Assembly: GCF_900104705.1 (NCBI RefSeq)
Contig: NZ_LT629734.1
Location: 2,356,001-2,420,000, forward strand
From: Agrococcus carbonis
GTDB lineage: Bacteria; Actinomycetota; Actinomycetes; Actinomycetales; Microbacteriaceae
Direction of reading: 5' to 3'
Length of the DNA: 64,000 bases
Positions 8,858-16,285 of the stretch are shown here, piece by piece; position 1 is the stretch's first letter; each line of letters opens with the position of its first letter. The notes below the pieces were generated by a model. The model made no database searches and was not told the origin of the DNA. It was given only the letters and a program-made list of their open reading frames with translations. A program made the position numbers and the translations under genes.

Positions 8858-9193
8858 TCAGTCGACCAGCGAGTACCCGGCCTCCGAGACTGCGGCGCGC
8901 ACGTCGTCGATGCGCAGCGGCGCGTCCGAGGCGACGGTCACGGTCGAGCGGCCGCCCGCGACGAGCTGCACGTCGACGCCCTCGACGCCCGCGAGGCCCG
9001 AGATCTCCTCGGTGACCGACGAGACGCAGTGGCCGCACGTCATGCCCTCGACGGCGAACGACTGCGTCACGCCCGTCTCGGTCGCGCTGGCCGCGGCGCC
9101 CGCGTCGGTCGAGCAGCAGCCGCCGCCGCAGCAGCCGCCTGCTTGCTCGGTGCTGTCGGTGGGCGTGGAGATGATCTCGATGGGCTGGATCAT
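8858..9193 (-). CDS. copZ: CopZ-like heavy-metal-associated chaperone with Cys-rich N-terminal extension
   Basis: A 111-residue cytosolic protein. Residues about 45-111 form a heavy-metal-associated domain with VEGMTCGHC, the CxxC copper site, and would pass copper to CopA. Ahead of it is an unusual extension holding GGCCGGGCCS, four cysteines in two pairs, which could add a metal site; ordinary CopZ is about 68 residues. ATG 9193 has a GAAAGG ribosome site. It follows csoR by 43 bases and is probably co-transcribed with it from the CsoR-controlled promoter at 9543-9559. Confidence 0.88.
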   Translation of the reverse strand: MIQPIEIISTPTDSTEQAGGCCGGGCCSTDAGAAASATETGVTQSFAVEGMTCGHCVSSVTEEISGLAGVEGVDVQLVAGGRSTVTVASDAPLRIDDVRAAVSEAGYSLVD

Positions 9194-9236
9194 GGGGGGC
9201 CTTTCGATCGGTCGGTCGGATGCGGGGGATCGGTGG

Positions 9237-9533
9237 TCAGGAGCGCACGAGCCGCGCGATGGCGGCGCTCGCCTCGCTCAGCTTCTGCTGCGCGACGGGG
9301 CCGCCGGTCTCGGCGGCTTCGGCGACGCAGTGCGCGAGGTGATCCTCGAGCAGCTGCAGCGCGACGGTCTCGAGCGCCTTCGTGGCGGCGGAGACCTGGG
9401 TGAGGATGTCGATGCAGTAGGCGTCCTCGTCGACCATGCGCGCCACGCCGCGCACCTGGCCCTCGGCCCGGCGCAGGCGCTTGAGCAGCGCATCCTTGTC
9501 GGCCATGTAGCCGTGCGGCGCGGTGGTGGTCAT
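9237..9533 (-). CDS. csoR: Copper-sensing repressor CsoR
   Basis: A 98-residue all-helical repressor that leaves DNA when it binds Cu+. The Cu-binding triad is present: Cys in AYCIDILTQVS, and His and Cys in EDHLAHCV. LLKRLRRAEGQVRGV is the family's N-terminal DNA-binding signature. The ATG at 9533 is chosen over an upstream start at 9620, because a CsoR box lies at 9543-9559 and TATCAT (minus strand, 9540-9545) ends six bases before the ATG, giving an autoregulated leaderless transcript. copZ follows. Confidence 0.95.
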   Translation of the reverse strand: MTTTAPHGYMADKDALLKRLRRAEGQVRGVARMVDEDAYCIDILTQVSAATKALETVALQLLEDHLAHCVAEAAETGGPVAQQKLSEASAAIARLVRS

Positions 9534-9542
9534 GCGACGATG

Positions 9543-9559
9543 ATACCCCCGAGGGGTAT
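9543..9559. promoter_or_regulatory. CsoR operator of csoR-copZ
   Basis: ATACCCC-N3-GGGGTAT, begins nine bases upstream of the csoR start, the same offset as at copA, and overlaps the TATCAT -10 hexamer. Confidence 0.85.
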
Positions 9560-9571
9560 CGACGGCAACGG

Positions 9572-10165
9572 TCAGGCCGCGAGCGCGTCGATGTGCTCGG
9601 GCGTGGCCCAGCCGCGCCACATCGCGGCGAGCAGCGCGTCGTAGAGCGCGTCGGCCTCGTCGGCGGGGTAGTGGCCGAGCAGCTCGAGGGCGATGAAGCC
9701 GTGCACGCCGGCGAAGATCATGCGGGTCGTGGTCTCGGCATCGCCGTGCAGCACGCCCTGCTCGATCGCCGAGGCGACCGCATCCTGCAGCGGCTGCGTC
9801 GTCGTGTCGCGCGCCTCGGCGATGGCGGGGGAGGCGTTCGTGCGCCCGAAGACCACCTGGAACATCGCCGCGTGATCCGCCGCCCAGCTGCGGATCGCGT
9901 GCGCGAGCGCGACGATGCGCTCAACGGGCGAGCCGTCCGCGACCTCCTCCTGCGCCTCGACGAACGAGCTCGCCGCGCGCACCGTGATGGCCTCGAGCAG
10001 CTCGCCGCGCGAGCCGAAGAGCGAGTACACCGCTGAGGTCGAGGTGCCGACGGAGGCGACGAGCGGCCGCAGCGAGAAGTCAGGGCCTTCGACGGCCATG
10101 AGATCGGTCGCGGCTTCCAGCAGGCGCTGGCGCAGGTGCTCGTCGTGGAGGCGGGGTCGTCCCAT
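9572..10165 (-). CDS. TetR/AcrR-family regulator
   Basis: A 197-residue protein with an N-terminal helix-turn-helix at about 10-55 (LRPLVASVGTSTSAVYSLFGSRGELL) and a C-terminal domain with AMFQVVFGR, like the WHG-type TetR C-terminal domains. The ligand is unknown. The ATG at 10165 (MGRPRLHDEH) is chosen: TATGCT (minus strand, 10173-10178) ends seven bases upstream, a leaderless layout. An in-frame ATG at 10177 would add only four residues and overlaps that hexamer. It is upstream of csoR on the same strand, but csoR has its own promoter. Confidence 0.88.
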   Translation of the reverse strand: MGRPRLHDEHLRQRLLEAATDLMAVEGPDFSLRPLVASVGTSTSAVYSLFGSRGELLEAITVRAASSFVEAQEEVADGSPVERIVALAHAIRSWAADHAAMFQVVFGRTNASPAIAEARDTTTQPLQDAVASAIEQGVLHGDAETTTRMIFAGVHGFIALELLGHYPADEADALYDALLAAMWRGWATPEHIDALAA

Positions 10166-10303
10166 GGCGGTAAGCATACGGCGTTTTGCGCGCGGCGAAG
10201 CGCTGCGGGCGCGGCTCATCAGTCGCGTGTCTTCCGGCTGCCGGCGCCACTCCCTTGCCAACCCTCGCCGCCGCGAGCATGGTGGATGCGGGAGGTGGTG
10301 GCG

Positions 10304-10489
10304 ATGCAGGCGAAGGCGGGCGACAGGGTCGTCGTCGAGGGCAGCGCTGTCGACAAGCCGCGGCGCGAGGGCGAGGTGCTCGAGGCGCGCGGCGAGGGCG
10401 GCGGGCCGCCGTTCTTCGTGCGCTGGGAGGACGGGCACGAGGGGCTGCTGTTCCCGGGGCCGGATGCGCATGTGATCTCGGGCGGGTGA
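10304..10489 (+). CDS. DUF1918 small protein
   Basis: A 61-residue protein beginning MQAKAGDRVVVEG and ending FPGPDAHVISGG, the compact SH3-like DUF1918 pattern (RWEDGHEGLLFPGPD). The function is unknown. The ATG at 10304 is preferred because GGAGG at 10290-10294 is well spaced from it; an in-frame ATG at 10286 would overlap this site. It converges with the tRNA-Arg gene across a hairpin. Confidence 0.85.
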   Translation: MQAKAGDRVVVEGSAVDKPRREGEVLEARGEGGGPPFFVRWEDGHEGLLFPGPDAHVISGG

Positions 10490-10541
10490 GGAGCGTCGAA
10501 CTCTTCCCAGAGATGAGCTCGGGCCCGGGACGGGCCGACGA

Positions 10542-10587
10542 GCACGTCGCGCGCGAGCCCCGAAGGGCCTCGCGCAAGCGTGCGACG
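10542..10587. terminator. Hairpin terminator between DUF1918 gene and tRNA-Arg
   Basis: GCACGTCGC at 10542-10550 pairs with GCGACGTGC at 10582-10590, and GCGCGAG pairs with CTCGCGC inside, with a six-base bulge on the right. The stem base touches the 3' end of the tRNA (minus strand). It probably ends the tRNA transcript and perhaps the convergent gene. Confidence 0.55.
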
Positions 10588-10660
10588 TGCCCCCAGTAGG
10601 ATTCGAACCTACGGCCTTCTGCTCCGGAGGCAGACGCTCTATCCCCTGAGCTATGGGGGC
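10588..10660 (-). tRNA. tRNA-Arg (anticodon CCG)
   Basis: The minus strand folds as a cloverleaf: acceptor GCCCCCA/TGGGGGC, D stem GCTC/GAGC, anticodon stem TCTGC/GCAGA with loop CTCCGGA (anticodon CCG, codon CGG), and T arm GTAGG-TTCGAAT-CCTAC. The 3' CCA is not encoded. No integrase or duplicated 3' end was seen near it. Confidence 0.95.
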
Positions 10661-10703
10661 CGGGCTGCGCGAGGCAGCGGCGACCAATCTATCACCGCGC
10701 GCG

Positions 10704-11342
10704 CTACGCGCTGACCGCTCCGACCGCCAGTCCCGCCCAAGCGCCGACGAGCATCCACGGGCCGAACGCCAGATCCGACTTGAGCGAGACGCGGCGCGTG
10801 GCGACGAGCAGCAGCGCGACGACCGCGAAGACCGCGAAGCCGCCGAGCATGCCCCAGAGCACCGCGCGCCAGCCGAACCAGCCGAGCGCGAGCCCGAGCA
10901 CGAGCGAGAGCTTCACGTCGCCGAGCCCGAAGCTCTGCGGCGCGATCCAGCCGAGCGCGAAGTAGATGACCCCGACGATCAGCATCGCCGCGAGCGCCCA
11001 CCCGAACCGCGCCCACTCGCCGGTCGCGACCGCCGCGACCAGCAGCATCCCGAGCACTGCACCGGTCGTCGGCCAGACGATCGCATCCGGCAGGCGGAAC
11101 ACCGCGAGATCGACGGGCACGAGCAGCGCCGCGCCGATCGCGAGAGCGCAGAGGGCCAGCAGCACGGCCCAGTGGTCCGCGATCAAGGCGGCGCCGGCCC
11201 CCGCCACGGCGCCGATCGCTGCTGGCACGGCGCGGTGCAGCCAGCGCGAGTCGCTCTCGGCGATGCGCCGCGCCCAGGGCGTCAGCAGCCACGCGGCCAC
11301 CGCGCAGAGCACGGCGGCGAGGGCGATCACGAGGGGCGGCAT
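10704..11342 (-). CDS. A24-family prepilin peptidase (TadV/CpaA-like)
   Basis: A 212-residue membrane protease with about six hydrophobic helices. The two catalytic Asp motifs of the type IV prepilin peptidase family are visible: PVDLAVFRLPDAI and GLGDVKL (GxGD). It would cleave the Flp pilin leaders and TadE/TadG-like proteins encoded at 12.3-14.4 kb, although it is on the opposite strand and separated by a TetR gene. ATG 11342 lies seven bases after TAGCAT (minus strand, 11350-11355), a leaderless layout. Confidence 0.9.
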   Translation of the reverse strand: MPPLVIALAAVLCAVAAWLLTPWARRIAESDSRWLHRAVPAAIGAVAGAGAALIADHWAVLLALCALAIGAALLVPVDLAVFRLPDAIVWPTTGAVLGMLLVAAVATGEWARFGWALAAMLIVGVIYFALGWIAPQSFGLGDVKLSLVLGLALGWFGWRAVLWGMLGGFAVFAVVALLLVATRRVSLKSDLAFGPWMLVGAWAGLAVGAVSA

Positions 11343-11384
11343 CGGGCCGATGCTATGGCACCGGCGGCTCGCCGCCGCGGAGGC

Positions 11385-12020
11385 TCAGGCCACGTCGGGG
11401 GAGAGGCCGGCCTCGAGCTCGTCGAAGGCCTCGTCGACGAGGTCGGCGATCGCGCCGGCGTCGCCGCCGGTCGTGTCCCACACCCGGATCGCGGTCTTCA
11501 CGGCCGTGCTCGCAGCACCGGCGATCAGTCGCGGGTAGGGCGCGGTCTCGGCGTCGGTGCCGGTGCGCTCGGCGATCGCGATGCGGATCGCGTCCTCGAG
11601 CTCGTCGTACTGCGCCATGCGGTGGGGCAGCAGCGCGGGGTAGCGCATGATGAGCTCTTCCTTCGCCTTGAGCGCCTCGAGCTGCTCCTTGCCCCACGCG
11701 CGGATGGCGGTGGTCATCACCGAGCGCAGCGAGCGCAGCGGCGTCTCATCGGCGGGGCGCTCCTCGAGGCCGTGCAGCAGCTCGACGGGCGCGTTGTTGC
11801 GCGCCGCGATGATCGCCGCCTCCTTCGAGGTGAAGTAGTTCGACACCGTGCGCGGCGACACGAACGCGCGGTCGGCGATCTGGTCGATCGTCACGCCCTC
11901 GAGGCCGTGCTCGATGGTGAGGTCGAACGCTGCGTCGGCGATGGTGCGGTGGGTGAGCGCCTTCTTGCGCTCACGCAGCCCGGGCCGCGGGTGCTCGTCG
12001 GGGGTGCTGGTCTCAGGCAT
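11385..12020 (-). CDS. TetR-family regulator
   Basis: A 211-residue protein with an N-terminal helix-turn-helix (ITIDQIADRAFVSPRTVSNYF-like; see VTIDQIADRAFVSPRTV) at about 35-75 and a divergent helical ligand domain. TACGGT (minus strand, 12029-12034) ends eight bases upstream of ATG 12020. It is divergent from the Tad pilus operon and next to the prepilin peptidase gene, so control of pilus genes is possible but unproven. Confidence 0.88.
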   Translation of the reverse strand: MPETSTPDEHPRPGLRERKKALTHRTIADAAFDLTIEHGLEGVTIDQIADRAFVSPRTVSNYFTSKEAAIIAARNNAPVELLHGLEERPADETPLRSLRSVMTTAIRAWGKEQLEALKAKEELIMRYPALLPHRMAQYDELEDAIRIAIAERTGTDAETAPYPRLIAGAASTAVKTAIRVWDTTGGDAGAIADLVDEAFDELEAGLSPDVA

Positions 12021-12341
12021 GGGGGATCACCGTACCCAGGAGACACCGAGCGCGAGCCATGCGGATGCTGTGGCCGGCGCAAGGCGGCGGGTCGCAGGAG
12101 CGTGCATGGCGGGCCCGATCTCGAGTTTAGGGTGCCGGGGCACCGATGGGTGCGGAGCTCGACTCGTCCCCGCGTGCTGATCTTCTTGCGAAACGCCGTT
12201 ATAGTCAAGTCATCTTGCGCAAATCAAAAGGTTGCCGTCTCGGCAACTCAGTTCCTGAGCGCTTCCTTGGCTTCCTGGTCTTGCCTGCGGTACGGAGACG
12301 CGGCCAGTGTCTGAGCGATCAGACGCGGGAAGGAATTGAAC
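12021..12341 (+). promoter_or_regulatory. Promoter and structured leader upstream of the Tad/Flp operon
   Basis: This 320-base gene-free stretch is clearly lower in G+C than its surroundings. It holds a hairpin GGTGCC-GG-GGCACC (12131-12144), a -10-like TATAGT (12200-12205) with no good -35 match, a hairpin GTTGCCG-TCT-CGGCAAC (12231-12247), and GTCTGA-GCGA-TCAGAC (12309-12324) just ahead of the ribosome binding site of the first pilin gene. The leader would be about 130 bases. The structures may set pilin expression; no known riboswitch consensus was recognised. Confidence 0.5.
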
Positions 12342-12557
12342 GTGATCGGAGCTTCGGAACCCGATGGCAACCGGCAGGCTGCCGGTGGCGCGCAGGCCGA
12401 CAGAGGGGCGGTCGCTACCGAGTACGCCCTGATCGCGACGCTCATATCAGTTGCTGTCCTGGCAGCGGTGGCCCTTCTCGGCGAGGAGGTACTTGCTCTT
12501 CTCGGCGGCGGTCTCGATGCGGCGGCGCGCGCGTTTACTACGCGTGGCGAGGGCTGA
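12342..12557 (+). CDS. Flp-family type IVb pilin (first copy)
   Basis: A 71-residue prepilin. The processing site ADRG/AVATEYALI has Gly at -1 and Glu at +5, followed by a hydrophobic helix (SVAVLAAVALLGEEVLAL). GTG 12342 is chosen because GGAAGGA lies about nine bases upstream; a TTG at 12336 is too close to that site. The leader peptide is long, about 24 residues, and the tail after the helix is alanine-rich. The prepilin peptidase at 10704-11342 should cut it. Confidence 0.8.
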   Translation: MIGASEPDGNRQAAGGAQADRGAVATEYALIATLISVAVLAAVALLGEEVLALLGGGLDAAARAFTTRGEG

Positions 12558-12712
12558 CACACCGGAATCGCGTAGTTAAGCGAATCTTGGGGATGCGGAA
12601 TCTTGCGTCCTGAGCAACGGGCATGAAAGCATCATCGTCGTCGGCCCACCAGGGTCGGCATCCCTCAAGCACCGGAGTCCCCAGCTCTGGGCCTGTTAGA
12701 TAGGAAACCTCC

Positions 12713-12904
12713 ATGCTCGCATTCCTCGTTGCGGCTCAGACCTTCGTGGCTGACCGATTCGACAAGAAGAACGACCGCGGCGCGACCGCTGTCGAGTACG
12801 GCATCATGGTCGCCGGCATCGCGATCGTCATCATCGTCGCCGTGTTCGCATTTGGCGGCCAGCTGCGCGACCTGTTCGCCGGCCTCGACCTCACCCCCGC
12901 CTGA
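12713..12904 (+). CDS. Flp-family type IVb pilin (second copy)
   Basis: A 63-residue prepilin with the cleavage and Glu+5 motif NDRG/ATAVEYGIM, then a strongly hydrophobic helix (GIAIVIIVAVFAFGG). It is the more typical Flp of the two and is probably the major pilin. AGGA precedes ATG 12713. It is separated from the first pilin gene by 155 bases, within which GGGATGC (about 12590) and GCATCCC (about 12658) could pair; otherwise nothing is recognised in that gap. Confidence 0.88.
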   Translation: MLAFLVAAQTFVADRFDKKNDRGATAVEYGIMVAGIAIVIIVAVFAFGGQLRDLFAGLDLTPA

Positions 12905-12980
12905 GTCGTGAGACGTGTGGCGCTCGGACGTTGTGCCGAGCGCCACACCCGTCTCGTAGTCCGTTGCGGTCGGAGTTAGC

Positions 12981-13370
12981 ATGTCAACGAATCCCCGTGA
13001 TCGCGGGGCAGCGGCGGTCGAGTTCGCGCTTGTGCTTCCAATCCTGCTCCTGCTGACCTTCGGAATCATCTCTTTTGGTTACGCCTTCCACGTCCAAACC
13101 TTGCTGGACAACGCGGCACGGGATGCCGTGCGGGTCTACGTACTCTCCGACGGAACTCCTACTCAGGCGATGACGGCCGCGCGCGACCGGGCCGCCGCCT
13201 CGGTCGCCGGCACCGCGGCGCAAGGCGCGGTGCTCCAACCCATCGCGGCGTGTTCCGCTGGCGGGAACGTCCGTGCCGTCGTCACACGCACGAACGTGCC
13301 CCTCTTCGGCGGCGTGTTCGGCACGTCACTGACACTTGAAGGATCGGGGACGATGAGATGCAACGGATGA
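12981..13370 (+). CDS. TadE-like pseudopilin
   Basis: A 129-residue protein with an N-terminal pilin-like signal DRG/AAAVEFALVLPILLL, including the Glu+5, followed by a short extracellular domain with a Cys pair (ACSAG and MRC). TadE-like proteins are minor pseudopilins needed for Tad pilus assembly and are processed by the prepilin peptidase. Its stop overlaps the next gene, so translation is coupled. Confidence 0.88.
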   Translation: MSTNPRDRGAAAVEFALVLPILLLLTFGIISFGYAFHVQTLLDNAARDAVRVYVLSDGTPTQAMTAARDRAAASVAGTAAQGAVLQPIAACSAGGNVRAVVTRTNVPLFGGVFGTSLTLEGSGTMRCNG

Positions 13371-14386
13371 AGCGGGAACGCAGGGACCGCGGCGCTGTCG
13401 CGGTCTGGGTGGCAATCCTCCTCGTGCCGCTGCTGGCTATGGCGGCACTTGCCATCGATGTCAGCGCGGCAAACGCCGATCGACAGCGTCTTCAGCACGG
13501 CGCGGACGCCGCGGCGCTGGCGGTGGCTCAGCATTGCGCGGTTCGAGCTTGCACGGGCACAGCCGCAGTCGCGGCGTCTCTTGCAACGGCGAACAACCCC
13601 ATGGGGGGGGCCGCGCGAATCGAAGATCTCGACGTCGACCCCGCACGCGGTTGGGTCGAGGTTGAGACCGCATCCGACCGCGATTTCTGGTTCGCGCCCA
13701 TCATCGGCATCGACGACGCAGAGCTCACTGCTCGATCGGCGGCCTCCTGGAACCAATACCCGGTCCGTGGGTCGCACCTGCCTCTTGCGATCTCCTGGTG
13801 TGAGATCGCCCATTGGGCTCGGCTCGGCGCGTCTGACGTACTTCGCGACGCAACGGGGAATGTGGTCGGTCTCAACATCCCTGCAGCCGCAACCAATGTG
13901 GTCCTCTTCAGCAAGGGCAACAACAGCGACTTCCACAACTGTCCCGTGGGCACCAACCCCAAGGGACCCAACGGCACCGCTCCTCCGGGCGGGTTCGGCT
14001 GGCTCACAACCTCGTCGCCTTGCACGGCGACGACGGGCGCCGGCGGCTGGTTCGATTCCCGTCCGGGCCGCACGCCGACCTGCAGCGATGCGGAGCTTCG
14101 AGCGATGATCGGCCAGACCGTTCTTGTTCCGATCTTCGACGAGACCCGAGATTCTGGCGCGAACGCACAATATCGGGTCTTCGGATACATCTCCTTCACT
14201 CTGACCGGTTACAAGAACAACAAAGGCAGCGCGGGGACGGGCACGTCCTCATGCCATAACAACGACGATTGCATCGCGGGAACGGTGCAGCGGTACGTCG
14301 ATCTCGACTCCGGATTCGAGACGAGCCCGACCGGGCCGCGACTTGGCTCGACGAGCGTCGAGCTTCGGATCCCTACTGGAGGGTGA
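13358..14386 (+). CDS. TadG-like pilus assembly protein
   Basis: A 342-residue protein. An N-terminal segment RRDRGAVAVWVAILLVPLL resembles the Tad N-terminal anchor, followed by the conserved DVSAANADRQRLQHGADAAA region. The C-terminal domain is secreted, Cys-containing and rich in Gly, Asn and Pro, with no recognised enzyme motif. ATG 13358 has GGGGA seven bases upstream; ATG 13367, which overlaps the tadE stop as ATGA, is an equally plausible start. It has noticeably lower G+C than surrounding housekeeping genes. Confidence 0.85.
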   Translation: MQRMKRERRDRGAVAVWVAILLVPLLAMAALAIDVSAANADRQRLQHGADAAALAVAQHCAVRACTGTAAVAASLATANNPMGGAARIEDLDVDPARGWVEVETASDRDFWFAPIIGIDDAELTARSAASWNQYPVRGSHLPLAISWCEIAHWARLGASDVLRDATGNVVGLNIPAAATNVVLFSKGNNSDFHNCPVGTNPKGPNGTAPPGGFGWLTTSSPCTATTGAGGWFDSRPGRTPTCSDAELRAMIGQTVLVPIFDETRDSGANAQYRVFGYISFTLTGYKNNKGSAGTGTSSCHNNDDCIAGTVQRYVDLDSGFETSPTGPRLGSTSVELRIPTGG

Positions 14387-14390
14387 ACCC

Positions 14391-15119
14391 ATGATCCGGA
14401 GGCTCATCGTGGCCCTGGCCGCGCTCCTGGTCGCTGCAGTCGGCGGCGTCCTGACCTTTCTGTATGCCAGCGCGGCGGATTCTCGAGCGATGGAGCGAAT
14501 GAGCCCCACCGAGGTGCTCATGGTCGCCGAACCGATCAGTGAAGGCTCTGCTGCAGAATCGCTCGCTCGCTCGGTCCTTGTTTCGGAGATCCCTTCTGCG
14601 GCCGTAGTGCCGGGCGCGTTGACCGACCTCGGGGACGTGGCGGGGATGGTGACCACTACGGACCTGCAACCGGGGGAGCAGCTACTCTCATCGCGTTTCG
14701 CTGCGCCCGAGGATCTCGATCGGGCAGTCGAGGTGCCCGAAGATCTGCTCACGCTGTCGCTCCAGCTCGAGCCGAAGCGCGTCATAGGCGGAGAGTTGCG
14801 CCCCGGCGATACCGTCGGTGTGTTCATCTCCGCTACGGTGCGCACGGATGGCGGCGAGATAGATCAGACGCACCTGATCCTTCATAAGGTGCTCGTCGTT
14901 GAAGTCGTAGGCGCCGCGTCTGTGGATACCAACGAAGACGGCGAGGAAGTTCAGCAGGCAGTCGCCGACACGCTGATGGTGACCTTGGCGCTCTCGCCGG
15001 CCGATGCTGAGCGCGTGGTATTCGGTCACGAGTTCGGCTCGGTGTACTTGTCGCTCGAGAGCTCGACGGTGCCGGAAGAGGGCACCCGCATCGTGACGGT
15101 CGAGGAGGCTTTCGAGTGA
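14391..15119 (+). CDS. CpaB/RcpC-like SAF-domain pilus assembly protein
   Basis: A 242-residue protein with an N-terminal membrane anchor (LIVALAALLVAAVGGVLTFL) and a SAF domain with LQPGEQLLSSRFA, then the CpaB C-terminal region (LRPGDTVGVFISATV). It probably works on the outer face of the membrane in pilus assembly. ATG 14391 follows GGAGGG. Its stop overlaps the next start as GTGA. Confidence 0.87.
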   Translation: MIRRLIVALAALLVAAVGGVLTFLYASAADSRAMERMSPTEVLMVAEPISEGSAAESLARSVLVSEIPSAAVVPGALTDLGDVAGMVTTTDLQPGEQLLSSRFAAPEDLDRAVEVPEDLLTLSLQLEPKRVIGGELRPGDTVGVFISATVRTDGGEIDQTHLILHKVLVVEVVGAASVDTNEDGEEVQQAVADTLMVTLALSPADAERVVFGHEFGSVYLSLESSTVPEEGTRIVTVEEAFE

Positions 15120-16285
15120 GCAATGTCTTGCTGACGAGCGACTCCGCGGACTTGAGGAGCAAGGTGCTCGAGGCGGCGGAAGGCAGATGCATCGCGCTGC
15201 CAGGTCACACGCTCCCGAGTGAGCCGGCCGACCTTCTGGCCCAACTGCAGCACGAGTCACTGCCAGACGTCATCGTGATCGACGCAAGTCGCGCGGCCGA
15301 ACCCGCGCTCGCGTTGGCTGCTCGATTGGACGCGTATCTGCCGGGTACCGCCGTCATGCTCCTCGGGGACCCCCGGGAACTTGCGATGCCGGCCATGCGC
15401 GCGGGGGTGCGCGACGTGCTGGCGCCCGAAGTTGACGTCGCGGCTCTGCGTGCTGCGCTGGAGCGTGCAGCAAGCGCCGCAATCGCTCGGCGAGCACCGA
15501 GCGACCCGAGTTCGCCAGGCGGGCGCGCGCCCGCGAGGGTGATCTCAGTGCTCTCGCCAAAGGGCGGTGCGGGGAAGACAACCGTCGCGACTAACCTGGC
15601 TATCGGTCTCGCGGAACTCGTTCCAGGAGGCGTGGTCCTTGTCGACCTCGACCTGCAGTTCGGCGACGTCGCGACCGCGCTTGCGATGGAGCCTGAGTTC
15701 ACGCTCGATGCCATCGTGCAAGGCCCCGCGCTGCGCGATCCGATCGCGCTCAAGACCCAGCTTGCGCAACACTCGTCCGGCTTGTACGTCATCGCTGCGC
15801 CGGAGGACCCAGCCGCCGCTGAAGCCGTCGATGCGGGGCAGGTCGGGTCACTCGTCGGGATGCTCGCATCGCAGTTTCGATTCGTCGTCTTGGACACGGC
15901 GGCGGGCCTGGAGCCGAGAACGCTGTCGGCACTGGACCACACCACCGACCCCGTGATGCTGACCACCTTCGACGTTCCGGGGGTGCGCGGCCTCCGCAAG
16001 GAGATAGCGACGTTGCGGGAACTCGGCATGCTGCCGGGCTCTCGTCAGGTCCTGCTCAACTTCGCCGACCCCAAGGGAGGCCTATCCGTCGCCGACGTGG
16101 AAGCGACGATCCGGTCGGCAGTCGATATCACCATCCCCTTCTCTCGAGCGGTGACACACTCGCTCAATACGGGAGAACCCCTGCTCATGCAACGGCCTGG
16201 CGACCCCGTGGCGAAGCAGCTCCGCAAGTTGCTAGCGGCGTACGTTGCTCCGCCTACCGGTCGAGGTCGCAAGGGCCGACGATGA
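15116..16285 (+). CDS. CpaE/TadZ-like ATPase of the MinD/ParA type
   Basis: A 389-residue cytosolic protein. The first 120 residues form a receiver-like domain without obvious phosphorylation residues (DVIVIDASR, VMLLGDP), followed by a ParA/MinD ATPase with deviant Walker A SPKGGAGKTTVATNLA, Walker A' region [12 protein letters not shown] and LDTAAGL. Such proteins place the pilus machinery in the cell. The GTG at 15116 overlaps the cpaB stop by four bases. Confidence 0.9.
   Translation: MSNVLLTSDSADLRSKVLEAAEGRCIALPGHTLPSEPADLLAQLQHESLPDVIVIDASRAAEPALALAARLDAYLPGTAVMLLGDPRELAMPAMRAGVRDVLAPEVDVAALRAALERAASAAIARRAPSDPSSPGGRAPARVISVLSPKGGAGKTTVATNLAIGLAELVPGGVVLVDLDLQFGDVATALAMEPEFTLDAIVQGPALRDPIALKTQLAQHSSGLYVIAAPEDPAAAEAVDAGQVGSLVGMLASQFRFVVLDTAAGLEPRTLSALDHTTDPVMLTTFDVPGVRGLRKEIATLRELGMLPGSRQVLLNFADPKGGLSVADVEATIRSAVDITIPFSRAVTHSLNTGEPLLMQRPGDPVAKQLRKLLAAYVAPPTGRGRKGRR

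Noticed and set aside
10588..10660. tRNA-Arg as a phage or island attachment site
   Set aside because: No integrase gene and no direct repeat of the tRNA 3' end was found nearby, including around the Tad operon.
12590..12664. Possible riboswitch between the two flp genes (GGGATGC pairing with GCATCCC)
   Set aside because: Only one distant 7-bp pairing is seen and no known aptamer consensus fits.
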